NCBI GenBank assembly: GCA_963724825.1
Contig: CAVRWT010000005.1
Span: 1-64,000, forward strand
DNA: 64,000 nt
Reading direction: 5' to 3'
Source of the DNA: JALYNX01 sp963724825
GTDB taxonomy: Bacteria; Actinomycetota; Acidimicrobiia; Spongiisociales; ZC4RG35
Under the pieces are notes generated by a model. The model was not told the origin of the DNA. It was given only the letters and a program-made list of their open reading frames with translations, and did no database searches. Positions 17,680 to 26,045 of this stretch are shown here, piece by piece; position 1 is the first letter of the stretch, and the number at the start of each line of letters is the position of its first letter. A program made the position numbers and the translations under genes.

Positions 17680-19404
17680 TCAGCTCCCGGAGACGATCAC
17701 CTCGTAGCTCTCGACGAGCTGAGGGACGAACGTGTAGTCAGGGGCAACCGTGAAAGCTCCCTCCAGGACTGCGGTCGTGACCAGGTCCACCGCAAAGAGG
17801 CCGCCATCCGGCTCGAGTGTGTTCAACGACTCCGGCTCCTGGTCGACGGCGAAGATGACCTCCTCCTTGCCGGACCAGGTGCTGATGTTCCAGAAAGGCC
17901 CGGTTTGAGTCGGATTGTCCTGCGGTCCGGTGATCAGCTCGTTCCAGGCAAAGAAGGTGGGCTTCTGATACAGCGGTATGGAGGCGACGTCATCGAGGTA
18001 GAGCGCGTCCGCCTGGTTGTAGAGCTCAGCCCGCGCCGTTTCGTCGACTTCGACCTCGGTCTGCCGTATCAGGGACTCGATCTCGTCGTTGCAGTAGCGA
18101 TTCACGTTCAGGTCACCGAAGCCACTCGGCGCCCCGCCCTCGCAGAAATAGACACTGTTGCGCCCGTGGGGATCGGGAGCCCCCACCCAGGCGAAGTTGA
18201 GGATCTGCCAGACCGACGAGTCGCCGTAGATGAACTCGTTGGCAAAGACGCGGGTCGCCGGGCCGAAGTCAGCTGTGACTTCGATTCCAATCTCGGCCAG
18301 GCTCGCCTGAGCCATGTCGAACAGTGTCTCCCTGGCCTCGATGCCGGCGGTCGTCGCCCATCGGAACGAGAGTCGCGAGCCCTGGCACGTGTACACCCCG
18401 TCCTCGCCCTTGATGCAGCCGTGATCGATCAACAACTGCTCGGCGGCTACCGGGTCGTATGGGTATTGGGTGAAATGGTCCTCGTAGTGAGGGGTCCCCA
18501 CCATCCAGATGGTGTTGCCCAGGGTCACCGCCTCGGGCGCCATGGGCCGAACCACTTCCTCCATCACCGCCTCTCGATCGATGGCCTGGGCGAATGCCTG
18601 GCGAATGAACTGCTGCGACAGCAACGGGTCGTCGTGGTTGAAGTCGATCTGTTCCCAGATCCGGCCCATCCCGGCCTCGGACGTGACGTCATTCATCGAG
18701 GTCACGTCGTCGACCATCTCGACCTGTGGCTCCGGGTAGAACATGTCGATTTCCTCGTTGCGCAGGGCCCGGACCTGAGCTTCCGAACCGGGGAGGAAGA
18801 CGATGTCGACCGTCTGGACGTCTCCGAATGGCGCTCCCGACGCCGGATCGCGAGAGGCCCAATAGTTCGGGTTCCTGGTGAGGACGATCTTCTCGCCGGG
18901 TGACCATTCGCTGAAGACGAAGGGGCCGGAGCCCAGGGTGATCCCTTCGTCCCAGACGGTCCCAAAAGGCTTTCCCTCCAACTCGTGGGCAGGGAGCACG
19001 ATGTCGAACAGGTTCTTCCATGGCGCGTAGACCTCGCCGAAGATGGCGAGGAATGTCTTGTCATCGACTGTCTCATAGCCGGTCATCACGTCGTACCCGG
19101 CCCGGTTCGCCGGAGTGATGTCGAGGTCGCCGTCGGTGATCGTCTCCACCGTGAAGGCGAAGTCATCCGAGGTGACGGGTGTTCCGTCAGCCCATGCCGC
19201 GTCCGGATCGATGTGATATCTGACACAGAACACGTCGGGGCACTCAGGCGGGACGGTCGTCGTGGTCGTCGGCGGAACCGTGGTGGTGGTTGGCTCGCTG
19301 GAGGTGGTCGTGACGTCGGCCGACCCGTCACAAGCCAGCACGACGAGGGCGAGCACGAGAACACTCGCCCATCTGCTGACGGGTGCTGCAGGTGCGGCTC
19401 GCAC
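17680..19404 (-). CDS. ABC-type peptide/solute-binding lipoprotein (SBP family 5), apparently circularly permuted
   Basis: 574 residues from a GTG at 19404, which has GGAGGG 7 bases upstream. The signal ends at lipobox Cys25, then a Thr/Pro linker (32-53). The mature domain opens at 61 with VRYHIDPDAAWADGTPVTSDDF, split here as VRYHIDPDAAW (61-71) and ADGTPVTSDDF (72-82), a segment that in family 5 proteins normally comes 60-100 residues after the mature N-terminus. The normal C-terminal end (GPFWNISTW, 502-510) is followed by VIFAVDQEPESLN (516 on) and DYTFVPQLVESYEVIV, which is the missing N-terminal lobe piece, and the protein then stops. The frame is unbroken. No permease or ATPase genes are adjacent. 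The fold should still close if the termini are near each other. Confidence 0.8.
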   Translation of the reverse strand: MRAAPAAPVSRWASVLVLALVVLACDGSADVTTTSSEPTTTTVPPTTTTTVPPECPDVFCVRYHIDPDAAWADGTPVTSDDFAFTVETITDGDLDITPANRAGYDVMTGYETVDDKTFLAIFGEVYAPWKNLFDIVLPAHELEGKPFGTVWDEGITLGSGPFVFSEWSPGEKIVLTRNPNYWASRDPASGAPFGDVQTVDIVFLPGSEAQVRALRNEEIDMFYPEPQVEMVDDVTSMNDVTSEAGMGRIWEQIDFNHDDPLLSQQFIRQAFAQAIDREAVMEEVVRPMAPEAVTLGNTIWMVGTPHYEDHFTQYPYDPVAAEQLLIDHGCIKGEDGVYTCQGSRLSFRWATTAGIEARETLFDMAQASLAEIGIEVTADFGPATRVFANEFIYGDSSVWQILNFAWVGAPDPHGRNSVYFCEGGAPSGFGDLNVNRYCNDEIESLIRQTEVEVDETARAELYNQADALYLDDVASIPLYQKPTFFAWNELITGPQDNPTQTGPFWNISTWSGKEEVIFAVDQEPESLNTLEPDGGLFAVDLVTTAVLEGAFTVAPDYTFVPQLVESYEVIVSGS

Positions 19405-19547
19405 CGGATCGCCCTCCAATGACTCGAATCGATTCCGTCCTGGAACCCGCCCTCCGAGTCCGCCATTGGCGCCTGTGGCTCGGAGAGTGAGCCCGTGTCC
19501 GGGTAAAGGTAAAGCAGGTCAGACCCAACACCAAGGATCGGGGCCGG

Positions 19548-20639
19548 TCAGGTCTCGGCCGCCGGCTCCTTGACTTCGGCGATCACCTCATGGCGGTAGC
19601 GGGACGATTCGGAGATGAGCGCCTGGATGATCCCGGTCATCGGCAGGGCGAGGATGATCCCCACCCCGCCCAACAAGGACCCTCCGATCAGAATCGCTCC
19701 TATCGAGACCGCCGGATGGATCTCCATCGTCCGCCTGGTGATCCTCGGTGCCACCAGGTAGTTCTCGAGCTGTTGATAGGCGACGAAATAGATGACCACC
19801 CACAACGCCGTGGTCGGCCCGTTGGCCGACAAGGCAACCACGGCGGGGAGTATCGCCGCCAGATAGGTGCCGATCACGGGGATGAATTGGCTGAGCACCC
19901 CGACCCAAATCCCCAGCGAAAGGGCAAAGGGAACGTTGAGAAACGTCAGCACGACTGTCGAGAGCAAACCGCTGAGGATGGCGAGGATCAGCCGGGAATA
20001 GATGTAGCCGCCCATCTTCTCCACCGCGATATCCCAGACGTGCATGGCATCTCTTTGCTGGTCCTGGGGCATGAAGGAGAGAACGGTGTGCTGGAGCTTG
20101 GGGAGCTCGGCGAGCATGTAGAACGAGAAGATGGCGACGGTGGACGCAAAGAAGATGGAGCTGAAAAGGCTGGTGGTCAACCCGATGACCCCGCCCAGCA
20201 GAGTCCCACCGGCGCTGCCGATGATGTCGGCGAGATTCTGCCCTTCCTTGGCGATCTCGAGATCAGAGAGTTGCACCCCGAAGGTGTCCTCGAGGAACGT
20301 GGCCAGCGACGTCACGTATCCGGGGGCGGCGTCCACGAACTGATTGACCTGCTGGACGAACAACGGCACGAGGGCCACGAGGAAGACAACCACTAGGGCA
20401 AACCCGGCGAGGAAGACGACACCGGTCGCGGCTCCCCGCCTCCATCCCCGCTTTGCCAGATAATGAACGGGAGGCTCAAGGGCGACAGCGAGAAACACCG
20501 CGACGAACACCATGAAGATGATGTTGCTGAGCCGAAATATCAGCCACACCGCGGCGGCAGTGGCTACCAGCACTCCGGCAACGACGAGCGTCCGCCGACG
20601 AAACCGCCGGTTGTCCGTCCTCTCGGATGACGACGCCAT
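19548..20639 (-). CDS. AI-2E family transporter (PerM/TqsA-like)
   Basis: 363 residues from ATG 20639, with about eight hydrophobic segments in the order typical of the AI-2E exporter family: two N-terminal helices, a polar domain after LVPLFVQQVNQFVD, and a C-terminal bundle that includes SQFIPVIGTYLAAILP and ENYLVAPRI. Family members export autoinducer-2 or exchange Na+/H+. I cannot tell the substrate. A 143-base gap separates it from the binding-protein gene downstream; nothing notable was seen in that gap. Confidence 0.82.
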   Translation of the reverse strand: MASSSERTDNRRFRRRTLVVAGVLVATAAAVWLIFRLSNIIFMVFVAVFLAVALEPPVHYLAKRGWRRGAATGVVFLAGFALVVVFLVALVPLFVQQVNQFVDAAPGYVTSLATFLEDTFGVQLSDLEIAKEGQNLADIIGSAGGTLLGGVIGLTTSLFSSIFFASTVAIFSFYMLAELPKLQHTVLSFMPQDQQRDAMHVWDIAVEKMGGYIYSRLILAILSGLLSTVVLTFLNVPFALSLGIWVGVLSQFIPVIGTYLAAILPAVVALSANGPTTALWVVIYFVAYQQLENYLVAPRITRRTMEIHPAVSIGAILIGGSLLGGVGIILALPMTGIIQALISESSRYRHEVIAEVKEPAAET

Positions 20640-20711
20640 AGCCGGGCAGGGTAGGCGGCGTATGGTCGCCAACAATGGCTCCTAGCCTCCACAAGGCTGT
20701 CGAGGAGAAGA

Positions 20712-22649
20712 ATGGAGCAGTTCGAAGTCGTTTGGCGCCCGAGCGCCGAGCGGTTGGCGGCTACCCACGTGGCGAAGTTCATCGAGTTGCATGGGCTGGC
20801 TGACTTCGAGGCATTGCGGCTTCGCTCGATCCAGGATCCCGAATGGTTCTGGGAATCCACAGTCGAATTCCTCGGGCTCCCCTTCGACAAGCCGTGGCGG
20901 ACGATCCTCGACACTTCGCGAGGGGCCCCATGGGCGACCTGGTTCGCCGGCTCGTTGTTCAACCTCAACCGGGCCTGCGTCGACCGCTGGGCGGACCAGA
21001 CGCCGGATCGGGTCGCCCTGCGGTCGCTGAAAGAGGGCGGTGAGAAGCGGGAGCTGAGTTTCGCCGATCTCCGCCGCGAGGTGGCTGCACTGGCGGGCGC
21101 ATTGACGGCCCTGGGGGTCGGGAGGGGAGACGCCGTGGCCGTCTTCCTGCCGATGTCGGCAGAAGCCGTCATTTCGTTGCTCGCCGTGGCCAGGATTGGG
21201 GCGATCTTCATCCCGGTCTTCTCCGGCTACGGGGCCGACGCAGTTGCCGGCCGGCTCCTCGACCCAAGGCCGAAGGTCCTGATCTGCGCCAACGGATTCC
21301 TGCGAAGGGGAAACCTGGTCGAGATGAAGGAGCTGGCCGACCGGGCGCTGGAGCTCTCGGCGGGGGTGGAACACGTCGTGGTGGTGGAGTACCTGGAGCG
21401 GAGTCCCATCCCAATGGCCGAGGGGCGTGACCTCTGGTGGCACCAGGCGCTGCAAGAAGCGGAGCCGCATCCCGTGGTCCTGACCGCTGCCGAGGACCCT
21501 TTCCTCATCGCCTACACCTCGGGAACCACCGGGCGACCGAAAGGCGCGGTCCACGTCCACGGGGGCTTCGCCACCCAAGTGGCCGCAGAGGGCGCTTTCC
21601 AGTTCGACTTCCACCAAGACGACACCGTGATGTGGGTCACCGACATGGGTTGGATAATGGGCCCCTGGGTCATCATCGCCGGCCTGGCCAACGGGTCGGC
21701 CATAGCCACGTATGACGGAGCGCCGGACTATCCCGGCCCTGATCGGATCTGGCAGGTCGCCTCCGACCTGGAGCTCACCTTCCTCGGCGTCTCGCCGACC
21801 TTGGTGCGAGCACTCCGCGTCCATGGCGCTGAACAGGCGCAACGCCACGATCTGTCGAGGCTCAGGACCTTTGGCTCCACCGGAGAGCCCTGGAACCCGG
21901 AGCCGTGGTGGTGGCTGTTCCGGGACGTCGGCGGGGAGACCCGACCCATCATCAACATCTCGGGAGGCACCGAGATCGGAGCCGTTCTGCTCTCGGTCAA
22001 TGTCCACCAAGGCCTGAAGCCGACTTCGCTGGGCGCACCCTCCCTTGGCGTCGATGCCGATGTCTATGACAGCGGGGGCAACCCGGTGCGGGGCGAAGTC
22101 GGCGAGCTGGTGGTTCGCGGCTCGTGGCCGGGGAGGACGCGCGGATTCTGGAACGAGCCCGATCGATACCTGGCCACCTACTGGGAGCGATTCGAGGACA
22201 CGTGGGTGCACGGTGACTGGGCTTCGATCGATGAAGACGGCTTCTGGTTCCTGCACGGTCGATCGGACGACACCCTGAACATCGCCGGCAAGCGAATCGG
22301 CCCGGCCGAGATCGAGTCGGTGGCGGTTGCCTTCCCCGAGGTGGCGATGGCGGCCGCGATCGGGATCCCCGATGAGATCAAGGGGGAAGTCATTGCCCTC
22401 TATCTGGTAGCCGCCGAAGGGGTGAAACCAGATGACTCGCTCACCACCAGGGTCGAACTGGCGGTGGCCGAGAGCCTGGGGAAGAGCTTCCGGCCCCAGA
22501 CCGTCCGTTGGGTGGGCGATCTCCCCCGGACCCGCTCGGCCAAGATCATGCGCCGGGTGATCAAGGCGATGGCGCTGGGCGAGGAGCCCGGTGACGTGTC
22601 GAGTCTGGAGAACCCGGAGAGCCTCAAAGGGATCGAGGGGTTGTCGTGA
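20712..22649 (+). CDS. Acyl/acetyl-CoA synthetase (ACS-type AMP-forming ligase)
   Basis: 645 residues. The N-terminal ACAS_N region (DPEWFWESTVEFLG) is typical of acetyl-CoA and related short-chain synthetases. The adenylation core shows IAYTSGTTGRPKGAVHVHGG, then GSTGEPWN and GRSDDTLNIAGKRIGPAEIE, and the C-terminal catalytic Lys lies in PRTRSAKIMRR. It should activate acetate or another short acyl acid; the tryptophan that limits acetyl-CoA synthetases was not checked by alignment. A GAGGAGA site precedes the ATG. Confidence 0.85.
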   Translation: MEQFEVVWRPSAERLAATHVAKFIELHGLADFEALRLRSIQDPEWFWESTVEFLGLPFDKPWRTILDTSRGAPWATWFAGSLFNLNRACVDRWADQTPDRVALRSLKEGGEKRELSFADLRREVAALAGALTALGVGRGDAVAVFLPMSAEAVISLLAVARIGAIFIPVFSGYGADAVAGRLLDPRPKVLICANGFLRRGNLVEMKELADRALELSAGVEHVVVVEYLERSPIPMAEGRDLWWHQALQEAEPHPVVLTAAEDPFLIAYTSGTTGRPKGAVHVHGGFATQVAAEGAFQFDFHQDDTVMWVTDMGWIMGPWVIIAGLANGSAIATYDGAPDYPGPDRIWQVASDLELTFLGVSPTLVRALRVHGAEQAQRHDLSRLRTFGSTGEPWNPEPWWWLFRDVGGETRPIINISGGTEIGAVLLSVNVHQGLKPTSLGAPSLGVDADVYDSGGNPVRGEVGELVVRGSWPGRTRGFWNEPDRYLATYWERFEDTWVHGDWASIDEDGFWFLHGRSDDTLNIAGKRIGPAEIESVAVAFPEVAMAAAIGIPDEIKGEVIALYLVAAEGVKPDDSLTTRVELAVAESLGKSFRPQTVRWVGDLPRTRSAKIMRRVIKAMALGEEPGDVSSLENPESLKGIEGLS

Positions 22650-22707
22650 TCGAGACCTTGGGATGGGGCCGCAGCTCCGCCGTGAAGGCACGGCAAGTCG
22701 GCCGCAA

Positions 22708-23307
22708 TCAGACAGGCGGTTGGGGGTCGTACTGGATCGCCCGCTTCACCTCACGGGCTCGCTCCTTCGAGGTGAGCCGTGCCACCAGATGAAGCGCCAT
22801 GTCGATGCCGGCGGATACCCCGGCCGCAGTGATCACCTCTCCCGAGTCGACAAAGCGGTCATCCGGTCTCAGCTCGATGGTCGGGTCGAGTTCGGTCAAA
22901 TTCTCCAGGTTGGACCAGTAGGTGGTGGCGGGCCGATTGCGGAGCAGGCCGGCGTCGGCCAGCACCAGCGACCCGGTGCAGACCGAGGTGATGAGTGTCC
23001 CCGCCTCGGAAAGACTTCGCAGCCAGTCTCCGATCCGATCGTCGCCGATGTGACGTCGGGTCCCCCGGCCACCGGGATACACGATGACATCGAGCGCACC
23101 AGCGTCGGCCATCGCCCGATCGGTGACGATCTGCATCCCTTTGGCACAGGTCACGGTCTCGCCGTCGAGGGACAACGTGAAGACGTCCGCGCCATCGTCG
23201 GGCCAGCTGAGCTGCCACATTCGGAGCACCTCCCAGGGCCCGACCAGGTCCAGCTCTTCCATCCCGTCGAAGCAAACCAACCCGATTCGCACGGTCGTGG
23301 TCATCAC
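22708..23307 (-). CDS. DJ-1/PfpI family protein (isonitrile hydratase-like)
   Basis: 199 residues. The glutamine-amidotransferase-like fold is marked by an early Glu in DLVGPWEV, YPGG in the middle, and the nucleophile elbow TSVCTGSLVLADAGLL with the active Cys, then TAAGVSAGIDMALHLV. The sequence style is that of the InhA (isonitrile hydratase) and ThiJ-like AraC-cofactor groups. An ATG three bases further in would also serve as start. It follows the broken SDR gene by 7 bases. Confidence 0.85.
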   Translation of the reverse strand: MMTTTVRIGLVCFDGMEELDLVGPWEVLRMWQLSWPDDGADVFTLSLDGETVTCAKGMQIVTDRAMADAGALDVIVYPGGRGTRRHIGDDRIGDWLRSLSEAGTLITSVCTGSLVLADAGLLRNRPATTYWSNLENLTELDPTIELRPDDRFVDSGEVITAAGVSAGIDMALHLVARLTSKERAREVKRAIQYDPQPPV

Positions 23308-23314
23308 CTGCCTC

Positions 23315-24087
23315 CTATCGGGGTGGCATTCTGGCTGCGGCGTCGAGGCGGATCACCTCTCCGTTCAACAACGGGTTCTCAACGATCGCCTGGACGAGAT
23401 GGGCGAAGTCGGACGGCGTGCCCAGCCGCTTGGGAAAGACATGGATGTCTGCGAGCGCCTGGCGTAAGCTCCTCGGGGGCCCCGTCGAGCAACGGTGTGT
23501 CCATGATCCCCGGTGCCACCGCACATCACCCTCACCCCGATACTGGCGAGATCCCGGGCTAGCGGGAGGGTCATCGCCACGACTCCCCCCTTGGATGCCG
23601 AATAGGCGGCCTGACCGACCTGGCCTTCGAATGCCGCGATCGATGCCACGTTGATGATCACCCCCCGTTCACCGGAGTCTCCCGGCTCGTTGGCGGCCAT
23701 CGCGCCGGCGACGTTGCGGATCACGTCGAACATCCCGACGAGATTGACGTCGACCACGAATCGAAACAGGTCGAGATCGAAGAGGGATCCGTCGCGGGCG
23801 ACAACCCGCTGCGCAGGAGCCACCCCCGCCGCATTGACCAGGATGTCGATCCGCCCGAACTCCTCGATGGCCCCACTGACGGCGGCGGCAACTGAGTCCG
23901 GGTCACGCACGTCACACAAGGCGAACCTGGCACTTGCACCGAGCTCTGCAACGGCCTGGAGGCCCCGGACCTCGTTGACATCGAGCATCACCACCCGGCC
24001 TCCACCACCGACGAGGCGGGTCGCCACCCCAAAGCCGAGACCCGACACTCCCCCGGTGACCACCGCCACCGAGCCTTCTACCTTCAA
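23315..24087 (-). CDS. Short-chain dehydrogenase (3-hydroxyacyl-CoA dehydrogenase type II-like), two frameshifts
   Basis: Corrected length is 256 residues. The TTG start at 24087 has TGGAGG 6 bases upstream. The first frame carries VVTGGVSGLG, the VNAAG motif and the catalytic YSASKGG. The next frame gives VAPGIMDTPLLDGAPEE, then a further frame gives RQALADIHVFPKRLG to the TAG at 23315. Two extra bases, near 23519-23520 and near 23465, restore one protein. The order and endings match HSD17B10-like enzymes of branched-chain or fatty-acid oxidation. Whether the shifts are real or sequencing errors cannot be told here. Confidence 0.75.
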
Positions 24088-24144
24088 GTGCCCTCCAGAG
24101 ACGACGGGCGACGCTACCAGTGAGTCGTGCTCTCGCCTGCTGAC

Positions 24145-24927
24145 ATGACGGACATGATCGGGGTATTCGATTCCGGGGTCGGAGGGCTGGGGGTCCTCTC
24201 CCACATCAGACGCGAGCTGCCGAACGCCGATCTGCTCTACCTCGCCGACCAGGCTCGCGCCCCCTACGGGACTCGGTCTCTCCAGGAGGTCGCCGCGATC
24301 TCCGAGGAAGTCACGCAGTGGCTCCTCGAGCGTGGAGCCACCACGGTTGTCGTGGCTTGTAACACTGCGTCCGCCGCCGCACTCAACAACTTGCGGCAAA
24401 TCCATCCCGAGGTGCCCTTCGTTGGGATGGAGCCTGCGGTCAAGCCGGCAGCCCTGGTCACCCGCTCCGGTGTGATCGGGGTCCTGGCCACCGCGGCCAC
24501 ATTCCAGGGCGAGCTCTACTCCTCGGTGGTCGCCCGCCATGCCCCAGATGTTCAGGTGCTGAACGCTGCCTGCCCGGCGTGGGTCAGACTGGTCGAGGCC
24601 GGGATGGTCGAGGGCACGGAAGTCGAGCGACAGGTTGCCGAGTGCCTCGCCCCCCTCCTCGAGGGCGGTGCCGATGTCCTCGTCCTGGGCTGTACCCACT
24701 TCCCCTTTCTGCGCTCGGTGATCGAGGATGTCGCCGGCGCATCCATCTCGGTAGTCGATCCGGCGCCTGCGGTTGCACTCCAGGTCGCTCGAGTCCATCG
24801 GGGAGATCCCGGTCACGGCACCCTCGATCTGGTGACCACGGGAAGCCCGGAACGGTTCGGAGACCTGGCGCGTGACCTGGTCGGAATCGAACCAACGAGG
24901 CCCGTCCTAGCCTGTTCATTCGAATGA
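24145..24927 (+). CDS. murI: Glutamate racemase
   Basis: About 260 residues; the ATG at 24145 gives TDMIGVFDSGVGG at the N-terminus as in the family, though ATG 24154 is equally possible. It makes D-glutamate for peptidoglycan. The two catalytic cysteines lie in VVVACNTASAAAL and VLGCTHFPFL, and the general-acid residues near DSGVGG and APYG are present. The stop overlaps the menF start as ATGA. Confidence 0.92.
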   Translation: MTDMIGVFDSGVGGLGVLSHIRRELPNADLLYLADQARAPYGTRSLQEVAAISEEVTQWLLERGATTVVVACNTASAAALNNLRQIHPEVPFVGMEPAVKPAALVTRSGVIGVLATAATFQGELYSSVVARHAPDVQVLNAACPAWVRLVEAGMVEGTEVERQVAECLAPLLEGGADVLVLGCTHFPFLRSVIEDVAGASISVVDPAPAVALQVARVHRGDPGHGTLDLVTTGSPERFGDLARDLVGIEPTRPVLACSFE

Positions 24928-26045
24928 AGGCAATCGATTCTGATTCGGCGGTCGTCGAGTCCCTTGGGTCCCGCCCCGATGTCGCCTGGATACGCGACGG
25001 CATGGCCTTGTTCGGCTGGGGCGAGAAGCTCCGTGTCGACCCGGGCGTCGGAAGCGACCGGTTCGAGCGAGCCCGCGACGCCTTGGAAAGCGACACGGGA
25101 AGCATCGGCTTTGCCAGCTTCACCTTCGATGAGGACGACCCGGGCTCGGTTCTGATCATCCCGGAGACAGTCCTCGAGGTATCCGATCGAGGCAGCAGGA
25201 TCCTGGTAGGCGGGTCCGGCGGAGTTCCCGACGCCACCCCATTGGCCGCGATGCCTTCCGGACAGGTAGGGGCCGATGACGAAGGCACCTGGATGGTTTC
25301 CCTTGATCTGGCGCTGCAGGCGATTGCCCGGAGCGAGGTCGAGAAGGTCGTCCTATCCAGGACCGTGGACGCGGCCTTCGACGAGGAAGTGCCGATTCAT
25401 CGGGTGACACTCGAGCTCGTGCGCAGCCAGGGGAGCTCGCACACCTTCATGATCGATGGGTTGGTCGGGTCCAGCCCGGAGCTGCTGGTGTCCAAACACG
25501 GCCCCTCGGTTCGCTCGGTCTCACTTGCCGGCTCGGCCGATCGAACAGATCCTGCCGCCCCCACCTCACTCAACTCGCACAAGATGGCACTCGAGCACTC
25601 CCTGGCAGCCGACTCCGTCGAGGAGGCTCTGACGCCGTTCTGCACCACCCTGGAGAGGAACCCGAGCCGGATCGAGACCTTTGCCGACATCCAACATCTG
25701 GCGACGGGGTTCGAGGGACAAGCCGTGGCCGGGACTCATGTGACGGATCTGATAGCGGCTCTCCATCCAACGGCCGCAGTCGCCGGGACGCCCACCAAGG
25801 CAGCGATCGAGCTGATCCGTGAGATCGAGACCCATGGCCGGGGCCGATACGCCGGGCCCGTGGGCTGGATGAACGCCGACGGTGACGGGGAGTTCGCGAT
25901 CGCACTGCGCTGCGGGGAGATCCGAGGTCGGAGAGTGACCTTGTTCACCGGTGTCGGGCTGGTTGACGGTTCGAATCGGGAAGCCGAGTTGGAAGAGACT
26001 CGAATCAAGCTATTGCCGATGTTGCGGGCACTCGGCCTCAGCTGA
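24924..26045 (+). CDS. menF: Isochorismate synthase
   Basis: 373 residues of the chorismate-utilising fold. Motifs include KVVLSRTVDA, GSSPELLVS, a SLAGSADR loop, LHPTAAVAGTP and the C-terminal GRGRYAGPVGWMNADGDGEF, which supplies the Mg-binding Glu residues. It converts chorismate to isochorismate, first step of menaquinone synthesis, and converges with menD, which uses the product. Its tail overlaps menD by 8 bases. Confidence 0.9.
   Translation: MKAIDSDSAVVESLGSRPDVAWIRDGMALFGWGEKLRVDPGVGSDRFERARDALESDTGSIGFASFTFDEDDPGSVLIIPETVLEVSDRGSRILVGGSGGVPDATPLAAMPSGQVGADDEGTWMVSLDLALQAIARSEVEKVVLSRTVDAAFDEEVPIHRVTLELVRSQGSSHTFMIDGLVGSSPELLVSKHGPSVRSVSLAGSADRTDPAAPTSLNSHKMALEHSLAADSVEEALTPFCTTLERNPSRIETFADIQHLATGFEGQAVAGTHVTDLIAALHPTAAVAGTPTKAAIELIREIETHGRGRYAGPVGWMNADGDGEFAIALRCGEIRGRRVTLFTGVGLVDGSNREAELEETRIKLLPMLRALGLS

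Noticed and set aside
17413..18903. 496-residue open frame opposite the binding-protein and fadD genes
   Set aside because: Antisense shadow with no recognisable domain or start signal; the minus-strand genes are clear.
19200..19330. Thr-rich ACC/GTT repeats as a DNA repeat element
   Set aside because: They encode the lipoprotein linker TTTTVPP type; the same kind of linker is in the sugar dehydrogenase.
19405..19547. Missing N-terminal lobe of the binding protein upstream of its start
   Set aside because: None of the frames in this gap carries the VIFAVDQ-like segment, which strengthens the permutation reading.
20682..22691. 669-residue open frame opposite the acyl-CoA synthetase gene
   Set aside because: It mirrors the synthetase on the other strand, is full of Arg/His/Pro/Gly, and matches no family; long antisense frames are common in GC-rich codons.
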